Below, one piece after another: positions 1-6,611 of a DNA stretch of 7,906 nt. The stretch lies in NCBI GenBank assembly GCA_044359055.1, contig JBIKMV010000135.1, forward strand, positions 1 through 7,906, given 5' to 3'. The notes beneath the pieces are model-generated. The model was not told where the DNA came from. It did no database searches and saw only the letters and a program-made list of their open reading frames with translations. Within the stretch, counting starts at the first letter, position 1; every line of letters begins with the position of its first letter. Source of the stretch: CAMDMI01 sp044359055. GTDB lineage: Bacteria; Bacteroidota; Bacteroidia; Cytophagales; Flexibacteraceae. The position numbers were made by a program, and so were the translations under genes.

Positions 1-967
1 CGTCGCAGAAGGATGGGGTACCGGAAGAAATGCTGGCTACCGGAACAGCTGGTTTTGGATTGATATTTACCAATAGCGGTGCGCTGACTCTGGAGCAACC
101 ATTGGAATCAACGGTAACAGTAAAAGACTGGCTTCCCAGTGCTGAGTATGTAAAGTTCGGACCAACTGTAGCCCCTGGATTCCATGTGTAGGTATTGGCG
201 GCAGTAAAGGGGGATGGAACCAGAACGATGTTGTTTCCTTCGCATACCGACACATCATTGCCTTGAGTCAGGATAACAGGCAATGAGGGTGCTTTGCGGA
301 GTGTTCCGTTGAAAGGATCGGATGTATTGCGGCAATTGTTCGCATCTGTTATGGTTACGGTTACGGTGAAGCTTCCTATTGTTGTGATGTTCACATTCTG
401 TGTGGTCGGATTGGGAGTGATTCCGGTATTATTCCACTCATAGGTAAAACCGGCTCCGGTCTGGAAGGTAAGAGGTCCTGGCTCGCAGATATTCGGATTG
501 GGGGAGGTAACTACAGGTTTTGCCGGTAGGGGATTGAAGGTAACCGTAACCGCAGCCGATGTATCTGAGCATCCGGCGGTATTGCTTACAATCACAGAAT
601 AGTTGCCGCTGGTTTTGACCGTAAGGTCTCTGGTATTGACAGCGGGGGTAACATTTTGCCACAGATAGGTCAATCCTGCCGGATTGGCCGTAAGGGTTAC
701 AGAATCTCCAAAGCATCTTACCAAAGGTCCGTTTGCCGTAATGGGATCTGCAACCGGATTGGGTGATATGGTGACATTGCGGATGGCAGATGTATTGGTA
801 CAGCCGTTCACATCTGAAATCCTGACCCGGATAGCGGCATTGGCCAGAACACTGATGGAAGGAGTTGTCTGGCCTCCCGGAATCCAGAAATAGGCAGTAG
901 CCGGTGTAGAGGTAAGAACAACCGGATTACCCTGACATTTAATAGAATCACCTGTAATAGATGGACG
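1..967 (-). repeat. Array of Ig-like (SprB/PKD-like) domains with paired cysteines
   Basis: Four complete domains begin near residues 1628, 1700, 1777 and 1858, and a fifth begins near 1938 and is cut by the window edge, so the period is about 72-81 residues. Each complete domain has an early Cys (KCQGN, RCFGD, ICEPG, VCEGN), a Trp in a YxW context (YFWIPG, YLWQN, YEWNN, YTWNPG) and a late Cys (NGCTN, AGCSD, NNCRN, NGCSR). The Cys pairs are 1638/1683, 1712/1760, 1788/1839 and 1869/1918. The Cys-Trp-Cys order matches an Ig-like sandwich with one internal disulfide. Such arrays usually form the stalk of large Bacteroidota surface proteins. The copies are quite divergent. Confidence 0.8.
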
Positions 968-3900
968 GGCTGGCAATCCAAAAATATTCAGGCTGTCGGG
1001 CGCTACCTGACCGGTAATTGGGAAGTCAGAGGAAACTACCCGCACCCTGTACCGGTTTCCCGGAGCTGTGCCAAGGGGCAGCAATCCCCTGATGGTATCG
1101 GAGCTTTGCCCGTTTTTGGTACCAAGTAAAACACCACCCGCAGGAGGAAAAGTTCCATCAGGCAAAGACAAGAAAGCACTGAAAGTATTGCCAGCCACTA
1201 TGCCTGTTCCTGTAACAATGAATGGGATTTTCACAGAATCGCCCTGACAAAATCTGCCGGTTACACCCTGACCGATTTTAATTACATTCTGAGTGGCAAT
1301 GTTGGTTAATGAGGGGTCGCCAACCACCGCAAAGGGTGAGCAGAAATTTGCAAACAAGGCCCTGGCTTCCAGACCGGGGCCAATCTGAGCAAGTACTGAA
1401 TTCCAGTTGGTGCCATCAAATCTTGCAATTCCATTGATGGTGCCGGGGCCGCTGATGTTACCGGGATCAACCCAGTTAAAATTCAGCTGGGCATTGCTGC
1501 CACCAGCTACATCTTCACAAATGTTCCACTGGAATTTTGCAAAGGTGTTGATAGAGGCGGGCAAAGCCGGAGTAAAATCAGCATTGGTATTGGCAGGGCT
1601 CACATTCACTTTAAAGTTATCTCCTGTATTGTTGCCATCATCAAAGGTCACTGGTGCAAAGGAGCCTGATGTTCCTACCGGGAAAACCTTGGGCTGATCA
1701 TCCACTCCGCGGCGAATCAAGCCACTGGTTCCTCCGGTTATTACATACCCTTCTGATGAACCTGCGCCAACATTGGTAGCGGGCAAAACCACAAGGTCCT
1801 GAGAGGCAATGGCAATTTTTCCGCCGTTAACATTGTTGAAAATAAGATCATTCAAAAGAATAAAGCGGTCAGAAAGGGTCAAAGTTTTACCCAAACCGTT
1901 CATATTGATACCCCCCAGGCGCATCGTATCGAGGGGGAATGTGTTCCAGGTGAGGTCTTTTGTTACTTCTACAGTTTCATTAATCTGTGCAGGCTGAATA
2001 AAAATCTCCCAGCCGTCTGCTGCTGGCTTTACAGCTCTTATCAGTGATGGGACTGTGGTTTTTGGCGAAATAAAACTGTTGTTGGTTACAAATGCCTTGG
2101 CCGGAACCGCCGTCAGAAACCCAAGGGAGTCGAAATCAATGGCATGGACAAAGCGATCTTCCAGATCCAGCAATTCTGTGGTGGTCATGGCAGTAGGCAA
2201 TTTCGAGCCCGTACCCACATCAAAGGTGTTCTGCTGAAGGTCAATGTCAACATCGGCCGGAAGCATAACCGTGGCAGGATATCCGGCCTGGGACCACAAA
2301 GGAAGGCGGGTAGAGGTGCCGGAAGCAGAGTCAAGTGCCACAAAATTCCGGATATTGGCTCCGAATGTATTGGACAAAGCCCCTGCACCACCGATCTGAA
2401 TATTGGTGAAAGGAGGATTGGCCCCGGAATGATAATTTTGGAAAACGATACCATTTCCGCTCAGCAAAGAAGATCCGTTGAAAGTATTGCCAAAAACCGC
2501 AATGCTGCTGTTGGTGGCAGTATCATTTCCGGTTGTTTGCTGCTTGGTATTAACCACGATGTGATAAAAATTCCGGGCTGTATCTACCGGTGAAAAGACA
2601 TTGTTTCTTACGGTAACATTCCGGCTTCTTGTTGAAAAAACACCATAAAAAGGAAATCCGATAAATTGGTTTCCTTCTACAAGCAGCTGTGCATTGTCGC
2701 GGGTGTTGTTCTTGATTTCAATGAGTGAAAGGCTGTTGAAACCGGGTACCGGCCGAAGTTTGTTGCCGGCAATTCTATGGCTGCGGTTGGCAGCAGGAGT
2801 TGTGACTTCCAGAGCGGATGTCCTTCCAAAAAGGGAATTGTTGATTATCTGCAGGGTACTGCGCTGGGCCCCTGCCTGAATACCATAATCGCCCACCAGG
2901 AAGTTGGAATCTGCAGCAAGGGTGCTACCTATCCGGCCAAATCCACCGGCAAGCCGGATTGCTCTTCCGAAAAGCGAATTGGACGAAGAAAGCGGGCGGA
3001 TGGTATTCCGCAAGACCAGAAAAGAATCAAGACCTGCAAGAGAAGAAATCTGACCCAGCTGCATACCATAGGTACCAAAAACAGAGGGCCCCGAACTTCC
3101 TGTTGAAAGGATGAGATTGTCTTCAATTCTTAGACCGTTGAAGCCGGGTCCTGGGGCAATGATACCATTGACAACATTTCCCTGATCTACCCTTATTTCA
3201 AAATTACGAATCAGCACATCCGCAGCCTGAACAGAAAAAATATTCCCTCCTGAAGTGGAAGAAGCCCCGCTTACAATGGGTTTTACTCCGGTTCCGGCTC
3301 CCGGTCCGGTACCAATACCGATTACACTTCCAAACAATTTGATCTTTTTGGTAATGGCAAGGTTGGCTTCGTTGAAGGTTCCTGAAAAGACCTGAACACT
3401 ATCGCCATCCAAAACCCTGGTAAGGGCATGAGTAATTGTTTTCCAGGGGGTTAGAGGATTTTTTGCGTCGTCCCTTGTGCGGCTATCGCTACCTGTTGCA
3501 TCATCTACATACAGAAGGGTTGGAACCGCAGGTATGGGAAAATTAAAAATCCGGCACGGAGTATTGGAAAGACTTGCAGTAATATTGGTGAATGTGGCCT
3601 GATAGGGATCTGAACCGGTAGCTGCAATTGGTGCAGGCCCTGAGATGGGGCTCCAGTTGGAACCAAAAGCCTGAAGAGACAGAGCACTTCGGTTAAAAAA
3701 CGGTTTTTCAGCGGTTCCGGGCCAGTTGGCTGTAAGGGTAAGATCAGAACCGCCGGGCGTATCCTCACTGGCAACCCATGTTGCGGCAACTGCACTGTCT
3801 ACGGGGGAACCGATCAGACCTGCGTCTAAAACATCGTTCTGAATCCTGAGCCCGATATTATCAGCCGCTCCTGCATTGGCAAGCGTAGTGGGAAAATACT

Positions 3901-5848
3901 GGGTACCGGTTCCGATGTGGTAGGTTCTTGCGGCTTGCAATCCACCAAAAACCAGCTGGCCGGTGCCATTTGTTCTCACATAACTTAGCTGACTTCCGCC
4001 ACTTGTAGTGGCGCCGGAAGAAATCCGGAGATTGCCGGCAGAAAGCGAAACAATACCATTGGTCAGGTTAAAACTATTGGATACCACCACAGGGTCTTCA
4101 ATAGAAAATATTTTTCCTGATCCGTTCATGGTAAGACCCTGAAGCGTTACGGTGCCATTGGAGAAGTTTTCAAGGGTAAGAAATTTGTTTACAGAGACAT
4201 TCTCCGCATAGGTACCGGGTTGAGCTGTAATGATCCAGCCATCTGATGCAAGATCAACTGCCCTCTGTACCGAAGGAGAAGTAGATTTGGGAAACAGGAA
4301 ACTGGAAGTGGTAACATAGGCTTCGTTGGGCTTAACAGTTAGGAATCCAAGCGAATCGAAATCAATACCATGATTCAGTTTGTTTTCAAGAATAAGCAGT
4401 TCGGTTTCGGTCAATGCAGAAGGCAATTTGGGGCCGGAGCCAAGATTGAACTGGTTCTGACTCAAATCGAGATCGATGTCCACAGGTCGCATTTGAGAGG
4501 CCGGGTAGCCGGTCTGCGACCATACGGGAATTCTTCTGGATGTGCCGGAAGCAGAATCAAGAGAAACAAAAACTGCAATATTGGAACCAAAGGTATTGGC
4601 ATCGGTGCCGGTTCCTCCAACCTGAAGATTGATAAATGGGGGAATAGATGAACCATAATTGTGGTTTTGAAATGCAATTCCGGTTCCGCCGGAAATTGAA
4701 GAACCATTCATGGTATTACCTTTGATTACAATACTGCTGCTGGTTGGCAAATCATTGCTTGTACTTTGCTGCTTGGTGTTTACTCCAACACAGGTATAGC
4801 TTTTTCCGGTATCGGCCGGATTGAATGTATTGCCGATTACCTCCACATTCCGGGAGCGGGTAGAGAAAACTCCGAAATACATGAACCGGTTGAACTTGTT
4901 GTTTTCAACCCGGATGATGGAATTGGTTCGGGAATTATTTTTAATTTCCAGCATTGCCAAAGATTCGAGGCCGGGGAGGGGCTCAAAAACATTGCCTGAG
5001 ATGCTGTGAATCTGATTGGCCGCAGGAATATTCAACTCCATTGCCGCAGAACTCCCGATGATGTGATTGTTGAGGACCTGGACTTTGGCAGAATTATTAC
5101 CACTTTGTATCCCGAAAATTCCCCTGATGTGGTTGGAATCTGCCAGACTTAGTCCGCCAATCCTTCCGAAACCACCGAAAGTTCTGATTCCCCTGCCGAA
5201 TAGTGAGTTTCCGAAATTCTGGGGACGAATGGTATTTCTGGCAATCAGAAAGGAATCCAATCCTGCATTGGAGGTCGGTTGTCCAAGATAAATCCCTATA
5301 GAATTAAACTCATACAGGCCGGATGTACTGGTTGAAAAAATGTTGTTATCCAGAATATGGAGTCTGTTGAACCCCGCACCTGGACTAAAAATTCCCCTCA
5401 GTACACTAACTTGGTTTACCAGAATTTCAAAGTTTTGAATGGTGACATCGGTTGAACTGACAATGAAAATGGAACTTTGGGCAGGGGCACCATTGCCCTG
5501 AAAAACAGGCTTTTCGCCGGATCCGGGAATGCCTCCGGTTTCATTTCCGAAAATCTTAAGTCTTTTGTTAACCGTAAGGTTAAATTCGTTGTAGGTTCCG
5601 GGCAGGACAACAATACTGTCATTGGCAGCAGCCTGCGAAATAGCAAATCCCAAAGTTTGCCAGGGCGTGGAGGGATTCTGTGCCTGTGCAGCAGTATTGG
5701 CATTGCTGCCTGTGTTGCTCACATAAAATTTTGCCGCATGAAGGGTGTGAAATTGAAGTATTAAAGCCAGAAAGCCAAGTAAGGAAATTCTGTAAAATGC
5801 TTTTGATTTAATGATTCTGCCGAAAAAAAGGTTTGTAAGATTATTCAT
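1..5848 (-). CDS. Giant secreted beta-helix / Ig-like surface protein (C-terminus outside window)
   Basis: One open frame of 1949 codons plus one base runs without a stop from the ATG at 5848 to the left edge, so the true protein is longer. Residues 1-39 look like a signal peptide. Residues about 41-778 and 779-1511 are two homologous modules. Each opens with a beta-helix entry motif (FYVSNTGS..NPSTPWQTL; LYVDDATGS..NPLTPWKTI, then PGTYNE or SGTFNE) and continues with many N-rich turns (RNTIRP, GNTFN, ENNKF) typical of pectin-lyase-like right-handed helices. Residues about 1512-1627 form a domain starting FCQGDS and holding YRVRVVSS. From 1628 there are four Ig-like domains and the start of a fifth. 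In Bacteroidota such proteins are usually type IX-secreted adhesins or matrix proteins; that role and a C-terminal sorting domain are inferred, not seen. An in-frame ATG at 5902 would add 18 residues, but 5848 puts a basic stretch directly before the hydrophobic core and has AGG a few bases upstream. No enzyme active site was recognised. Confidence 0.92.
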   Translation of the reverse strand, partial: MNNLTNLFFGRIIKSKAFYRISLLGFLALILQFHTLHAAKFYVSNTGSNANTAAQAQNPSTPWQTLGFAISQAAANDSIVVLPGTYNEFNLTVNKRLKIFGNETGGIPGSGEKPVFQGNGAPAQSSIFIVSSTDVTIQNFEILVNQVSVLRGIFSPGAGFNRLHILDNNIFSTSTSGLYEFNSIGIYLGQPTSNAGLDSFLIARNTIRPQNFGNSLFGRGIRTFGGFGRIGGLSLADSNHIRGIFGIQSGNNSAKVQVLNNHIIGSSAAMELNIPAANQIHSISGNVFEPLPGLESLAMLEIKNNSRTNSIIRVENNKFNRFMYFGVFSTRSRNVEVIGNTFNPADTGKSYTCVGVNTKQQSTSNDLPTSSSIVIKGNTMNGSSISGGTGIAFQNHNYGSSIPPFINLQVGGTGTDANTFGSNIAVFVSLDSASGTSRRIPVWSQTGYPASQMRPVDIDLDLSQNQFNLGSGPKLPSALTETELLILENKLNHGIDFDSLGFLTVKPNEAYVTTSSFLFPKSTSPSVQRAVDLASDGWIITAQPGTYAENVSVNKFLTLENFSNGTVTLQGLTMNGSGKIFSIEDPVVVSNSFNLTNGIVSLSAGNLRISSGATTSGGSQLSYVRTNGTGQLVFGGLQAARTYHIGTGTQYFPTTLANAGAADNIGLRIQNDVLDAGLIGSPVDSAVAATWVASEDTPGGSDLTLTANWPGTAEKPFFNRSALSLQAFGSNWSPISGPAPIAATGSDPYQATFTNITASLSNTPCRIFNFPIPAVPTLLYVDDATGSDSRTRDDAKNPLTPWKTITHALTRVLDGDSVQVFSGTFNEANLAITKKIKLFGSVIGIGTGPGAGTGVKPIVSGASSTSGGNIFSVQAADVLIRNFEIRVDQGNVVNGIIAPGPGFNGLRIEDNLILSTGSSGPSVFGTYGMQLGQISSLAGLDSFLVLRNTIRPLSSSNSLFGRAIRLAGGFGRIGSTLAADSNFLVGDYGIQAGAQRSTLQIINNSLFGRTSALEVTTPAANRSHRIAGNKLRPVPGFNSLSLIEIKNNTRDNAQLLVEGNQFIGFPFYGVFSTRSRNVTVRNNVFSPVDTARNFYHIVVNTKQQTTGNDTATNSSIAVFGNTFNGSSLLSGNGIVFQNYHSGANPPFTNIQIGGAGALSNTFGANIRNFVALDSASGTSTRLPLWSQAGYPATVMLPADVDIDLQQNTFDVGTGSKLPTAMTTTELLDLEDRFVHAIDFDSLGFLTAVPAKAFVTNNSFISPKTTVPSLIRAVKPAADGWEIFIQPAQINETVEVTKDLTWNTFPLDTMRLGGINMNGLGKTLTLSDRFILLNDLIFNNVNGGKIAIASQDLVVLPATNVGAGSSEGYVITGGTSGLIRRGVDDQPKVFPVGTSGSFAPVTFDDGNNTGDNFKVNVSPANTNADFTPALPASINTFAKFQWNICEDVAGGSNAQLNFNWVDPGNISGPGTINGIARFDGTNWNSVLAQIGPGLEARALFANFCSPFAVVGDPSLTNIATQNVIKIGQGVTGRFCQGDSVKIPFIVTGTGIVAGNTFSAFLSLPDGTFPPAGGVLLGTKNGQSSDTIRGLLPLGTAPGNRYRVRVVSSDFPITGQVAPDSLNIFGLPARPSITGDSIKCQGNPVVLTSTPATAYFWIPGGQTTPSISVLANAAIRVRISDVNGCTNTSAIRNVTISPNPVADPITANGPLVRCFGDSVTLTANPAGLTYLWQNVTPAVNTRDLTVKTSGNYSVIVSNTAGCSDTSAAVTVTFNPLPAKPVVTSPNPNICEPGPLTFQTGAGFTYEWNNTGITPNPTTQNVNITTIGSFTVTVTITDANNCRNTSDPFNGTLRKAPSLPVILTQGNDVSVCEGNNIVLVPSPFTAANTYTWNPGATVGPNFTYSALGSQSFTVTVDSNGCSRVSAPLLVNINPKPAVPVASISSGTPSFCD
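968..1315 (-). other. 'FCxGD' beta domain between module B and the Ig-like array
   Basis: Residues about 1512-1627 of the giant protein. The segment contains FCQGDSVKIPF, then an AGNTFSAFLS stretch, PDGTFPP, and a closing GNRYRVRVVSS. This pattern (a Cys-Gly-Asp entry, a 'gNtF...LS' strand, a terminal 'YRVRVVSS' strand) recurs in secreted Bacteroidota proteins next to PKD-like or Ig-like domains. It has only one Cys (1534). The function is unknown; it probably acts as a stalk or spacer domain. Confidence 0.6.
1316..3514 (-). repeat. Module B: second copy of the ~740-residue beta-helix module
   Basis: Residues 779-1511. It has the same order of parts as module A: an entry motif LYVDDATGS with NPLTPWKTI, an Asn-rich beta-helix, a second entry motif VPSLIRAV..ADGWEI, a YVITGG..GLIRRGV segment followed by VFPVGT, and a sandwich region from QWNICED to CSPFAVVGD. 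The YVxGG/FPVG pattern is widespread in Bacteroidota extracellular proteins and is better preserved here than in module A, which reads YHIGT at the matching place. Cys1444 and Cys1503 could form a disulfide; module A has Ser at the first of these positions. Confidence 0.85.
3515..5728 (-). repeat. Module A: first copy of the ~740-residue beta-helix module
   Basis: Residues 41-778. It aligns with module B at a near-constant offset: 738 residues at the opening FYVSN/LYVDD motif, 742 at DFDSLGFLT, 745 at YVRTNGT/YVITGGT and about 750 at the Trp of TWVASED/QWNICED. Strongly shared blocks include NSLFGR.IR..GGFGRIG, FSTRSRNV, VNTKQQ, LDSASGTS and IDFDSLGFLT. A second helix-entry motif lies inside the module (SPSVQRAV..DGW, then QPGTYAE), followed by a beta-sandwich part ending near SNTPC. 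By eye about half of the residues match module B in the helix part and fewer in the second part. Confidence 0.85.
5732..5848 (-). other. Signal peptide coding segment of the giant surface protein
   Basis: Residues 1-39 have a basic N-region (RIIKSK, then YR), a hydrophobic core ISLLGFLALILQF at 21-33, and a small-residue exit TLHAA. Cleavage after Ala38 or Ala39 would leave a mature protein beginning at or near KFYVSN, exactly where the first beta-helix module starts. This indicates Sec export to the periplasm, the first step for type IX-secreted cargo. The N-region is rather long; starting at the upstream ATG (5902) would make it longer still. Confidence 0.8.
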
Positions 5849-6071
5849 AAAAGCCTGCAAATGAGTTGCTTGTTTAATATTTATAGGGGAAGGAAAATCC
5901 ATGAAAACCAAGAGTTTAGGGTTTTTGATGCTTTTTTACCGATGCAAAATGCCATATTTTTGGGAATCAAACAAAGTGTTGATTTAAAAACCTTAGCATC
6001 AGTACAATAAAATGTAAGAACTGCCATTAAAAACATCTGTTGCTTTTTCTGAAATTACAGAAAATGGTCCT
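5849..6071. other. Intergenic region upstream of the giant gene
   Basis: These 223 bases lie between the end of the MarR gene and the ATG of the giant gene. No coding frame is supported; the frame of the giant gene is closed upstream by a stop at 5936-5938. On the minus strand TATAAATATT (plus-strand 5876-5885) is an AT-rich candidate for a -7 element of the giant gene, but it does not match TAnnTTTG and no well-spaced TTG was found. A perfect 7-bp stem with a 6-base loop (6045-6064, TTTTCTG...CAGAAAA) lies 7 bases beyond the MarR stop codon, without a U tract. The rest shows nothing recognisable. Confidence 0.5.
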
Positions 6072-6521
6072 TCAGCCCCGCATTTTATCCAGAAGAGAAT
6101 TGAGGATGCGGGCTTCATCATTGCCAATCCCTTTATTTTTTTCTATCCATTTTTTCTGGTCCAAGTCCAGGGTATCCAGAAGATTCAATCCGGCTTGGGT
6201 TATGCCGATTTCCACCTGCCGCCTGTCATTATCAGAAGCTTTTCGGTCAACCAGACCCTTGAGGCGGAGTTTTTCCACCAGACGCGTGGCGTTGCTGTTT
6301 CTGTCCAGCATCCTGCTGCTGATATCTATGAGGTTCAGTTTTCCGGGATGAGAACCTCTCAAAATACGAAGCACATTGTATTGCTCGGGCGATATGGCAT
6401 GCGGCTTAAACAGCTGAACATTTTGCAGATAAAAATAATTGGCCGTGAAAAGGACATTCACGATGGCCTTCTCTATTTCATTTGAAAACTGCTTTTGCTG
6501 AATGGCCTCCTCTATGGTCAT
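6072..6521 (-). CDS. MarR-family winged-helix transcriptional regulator
   Basis: A complete protein of 149 residues, a normal MarR length. After an N-terminal helical region (about 1-40, the dimerisation part), HAISPEQYNVLRIL leads into the winged helix-turn-helix. The recognition region is about residues 62-90 (LNLIDISSRMLDRNSNATRL, then VEKLRLKGLV), followed by the wing with the family signature SDNDRRQ at 96-102 and IGITQAG at 106-111. The C-terminal helices complete the dimer interface. Members bind palindromic DNA as dimers and are often released by small phenolic or oxidative ligands; the ligand here is unknown. The start at 6521 is chosen because similarity to the family begins here and TAnnTTTG lies just upstream. 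The gene is divergent from comEC with 90 bp between the two starts, so autoregulation and control of comEC are plausible but inferred. Confidence 0.94.
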   Translation of the reverse strand: MTIEEAIQQKQFSNEIEKAIVNVLFTANYFYLQNVQLFKPHAISPEQYNVLRILRGSHPGKLNLIDISSRMLDRNSNATRLVEKLRLKGLVDRKASDNDRRQVEIGITQAGLNLLDTLDLDQKKWIEKNKGIGNDEARILNSLLDKMRG

Positions 6522-6542
6522 ACAAAAAATTGAATTTATTCG

Positions 6543-6550
6543 CAAACATA
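6543..6550 (-). promoter_or_regulatory. Bacteroidota-type -7 box for the MarR gene
   Basis: The minus strand reads TATGTTTG, an exact match to the TAnnTTTG -7 consensus of Bacteroidota primary sigma promoters. It lies 21 bases upstream of the ATG at 6521, which would give a short leader of about 15 bases. No clear TTG is found at the expected -33 distance; that place is occupied by the palindrome at 6562-6577. Confidence 0.5.
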
Positions 6551-6561
6551 GGTAAAAAGCA

Positions 6562-6577
6562 TTTCGGAATTCTGAAA
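6562..6577. promoter_or_regulatory. Candidate MarR operator: 16-bp near-perfect palindrome
   Basis: TTTCGGAATTCTGAAA is an inverted repeat in which 7 of 8 base pairs are symmetric (only the G/T pair at positions 5 and 12 breaks it). The length and symmetry suit a MarR dimer. It sits between the divergent marR and comEC starts and would overlap the -33 zones of both promoters, as expected of a repressor operator. Binding is inferred from position and symmetry only. Confidence 0.5.
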
Positions 6578-6586
6578 GGGGAAGCC

Positions 6587-6594
6587 TATCATTG
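6587..6594 (+). promoter_or_regulatory. Weak -7-like element for comEC
   Basis: TATCATTG differs from TAnnTTTG at one base and lies 17 bases before the comEC ATG, giving a possible leader of about 11 bases. No TTG lies at the usual distance; TTTCGG of the palindrome is at that place. The leader has only a weak purine stretch (GGGAAGAG) as a possible ribosome binding site. Confidence 0.25.
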
Positions 6595-6611
6595 CAGGGA
6601 AGAGTAAGATT

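Noticed and set aside
1316..5728. Two-copy repeat as an insertion sequence, transposon or assembly artefact
   Set aside because: The copies are clearly diverged at DNA level, stay in frame, have no inverted ends or transposase, and fit a single protein-domain architecture.
684..5764. Many plus-strand and alternative minus-strand open frames of 60-150 codons within the giant gene
   Set aside because: They lie antisense or out of frame to a continuous coding frame that shows consistent domain motifs, and none of their translations resembles a known protein.
6045..6064. Hairpin after the MarR gene as an intrinsic terminator
   Set aside because: The stem is perfect for 7 bp but AT-rich, and on the minus strand it is followed by AGCAACAG rather than a U tract, so termination is not supported.
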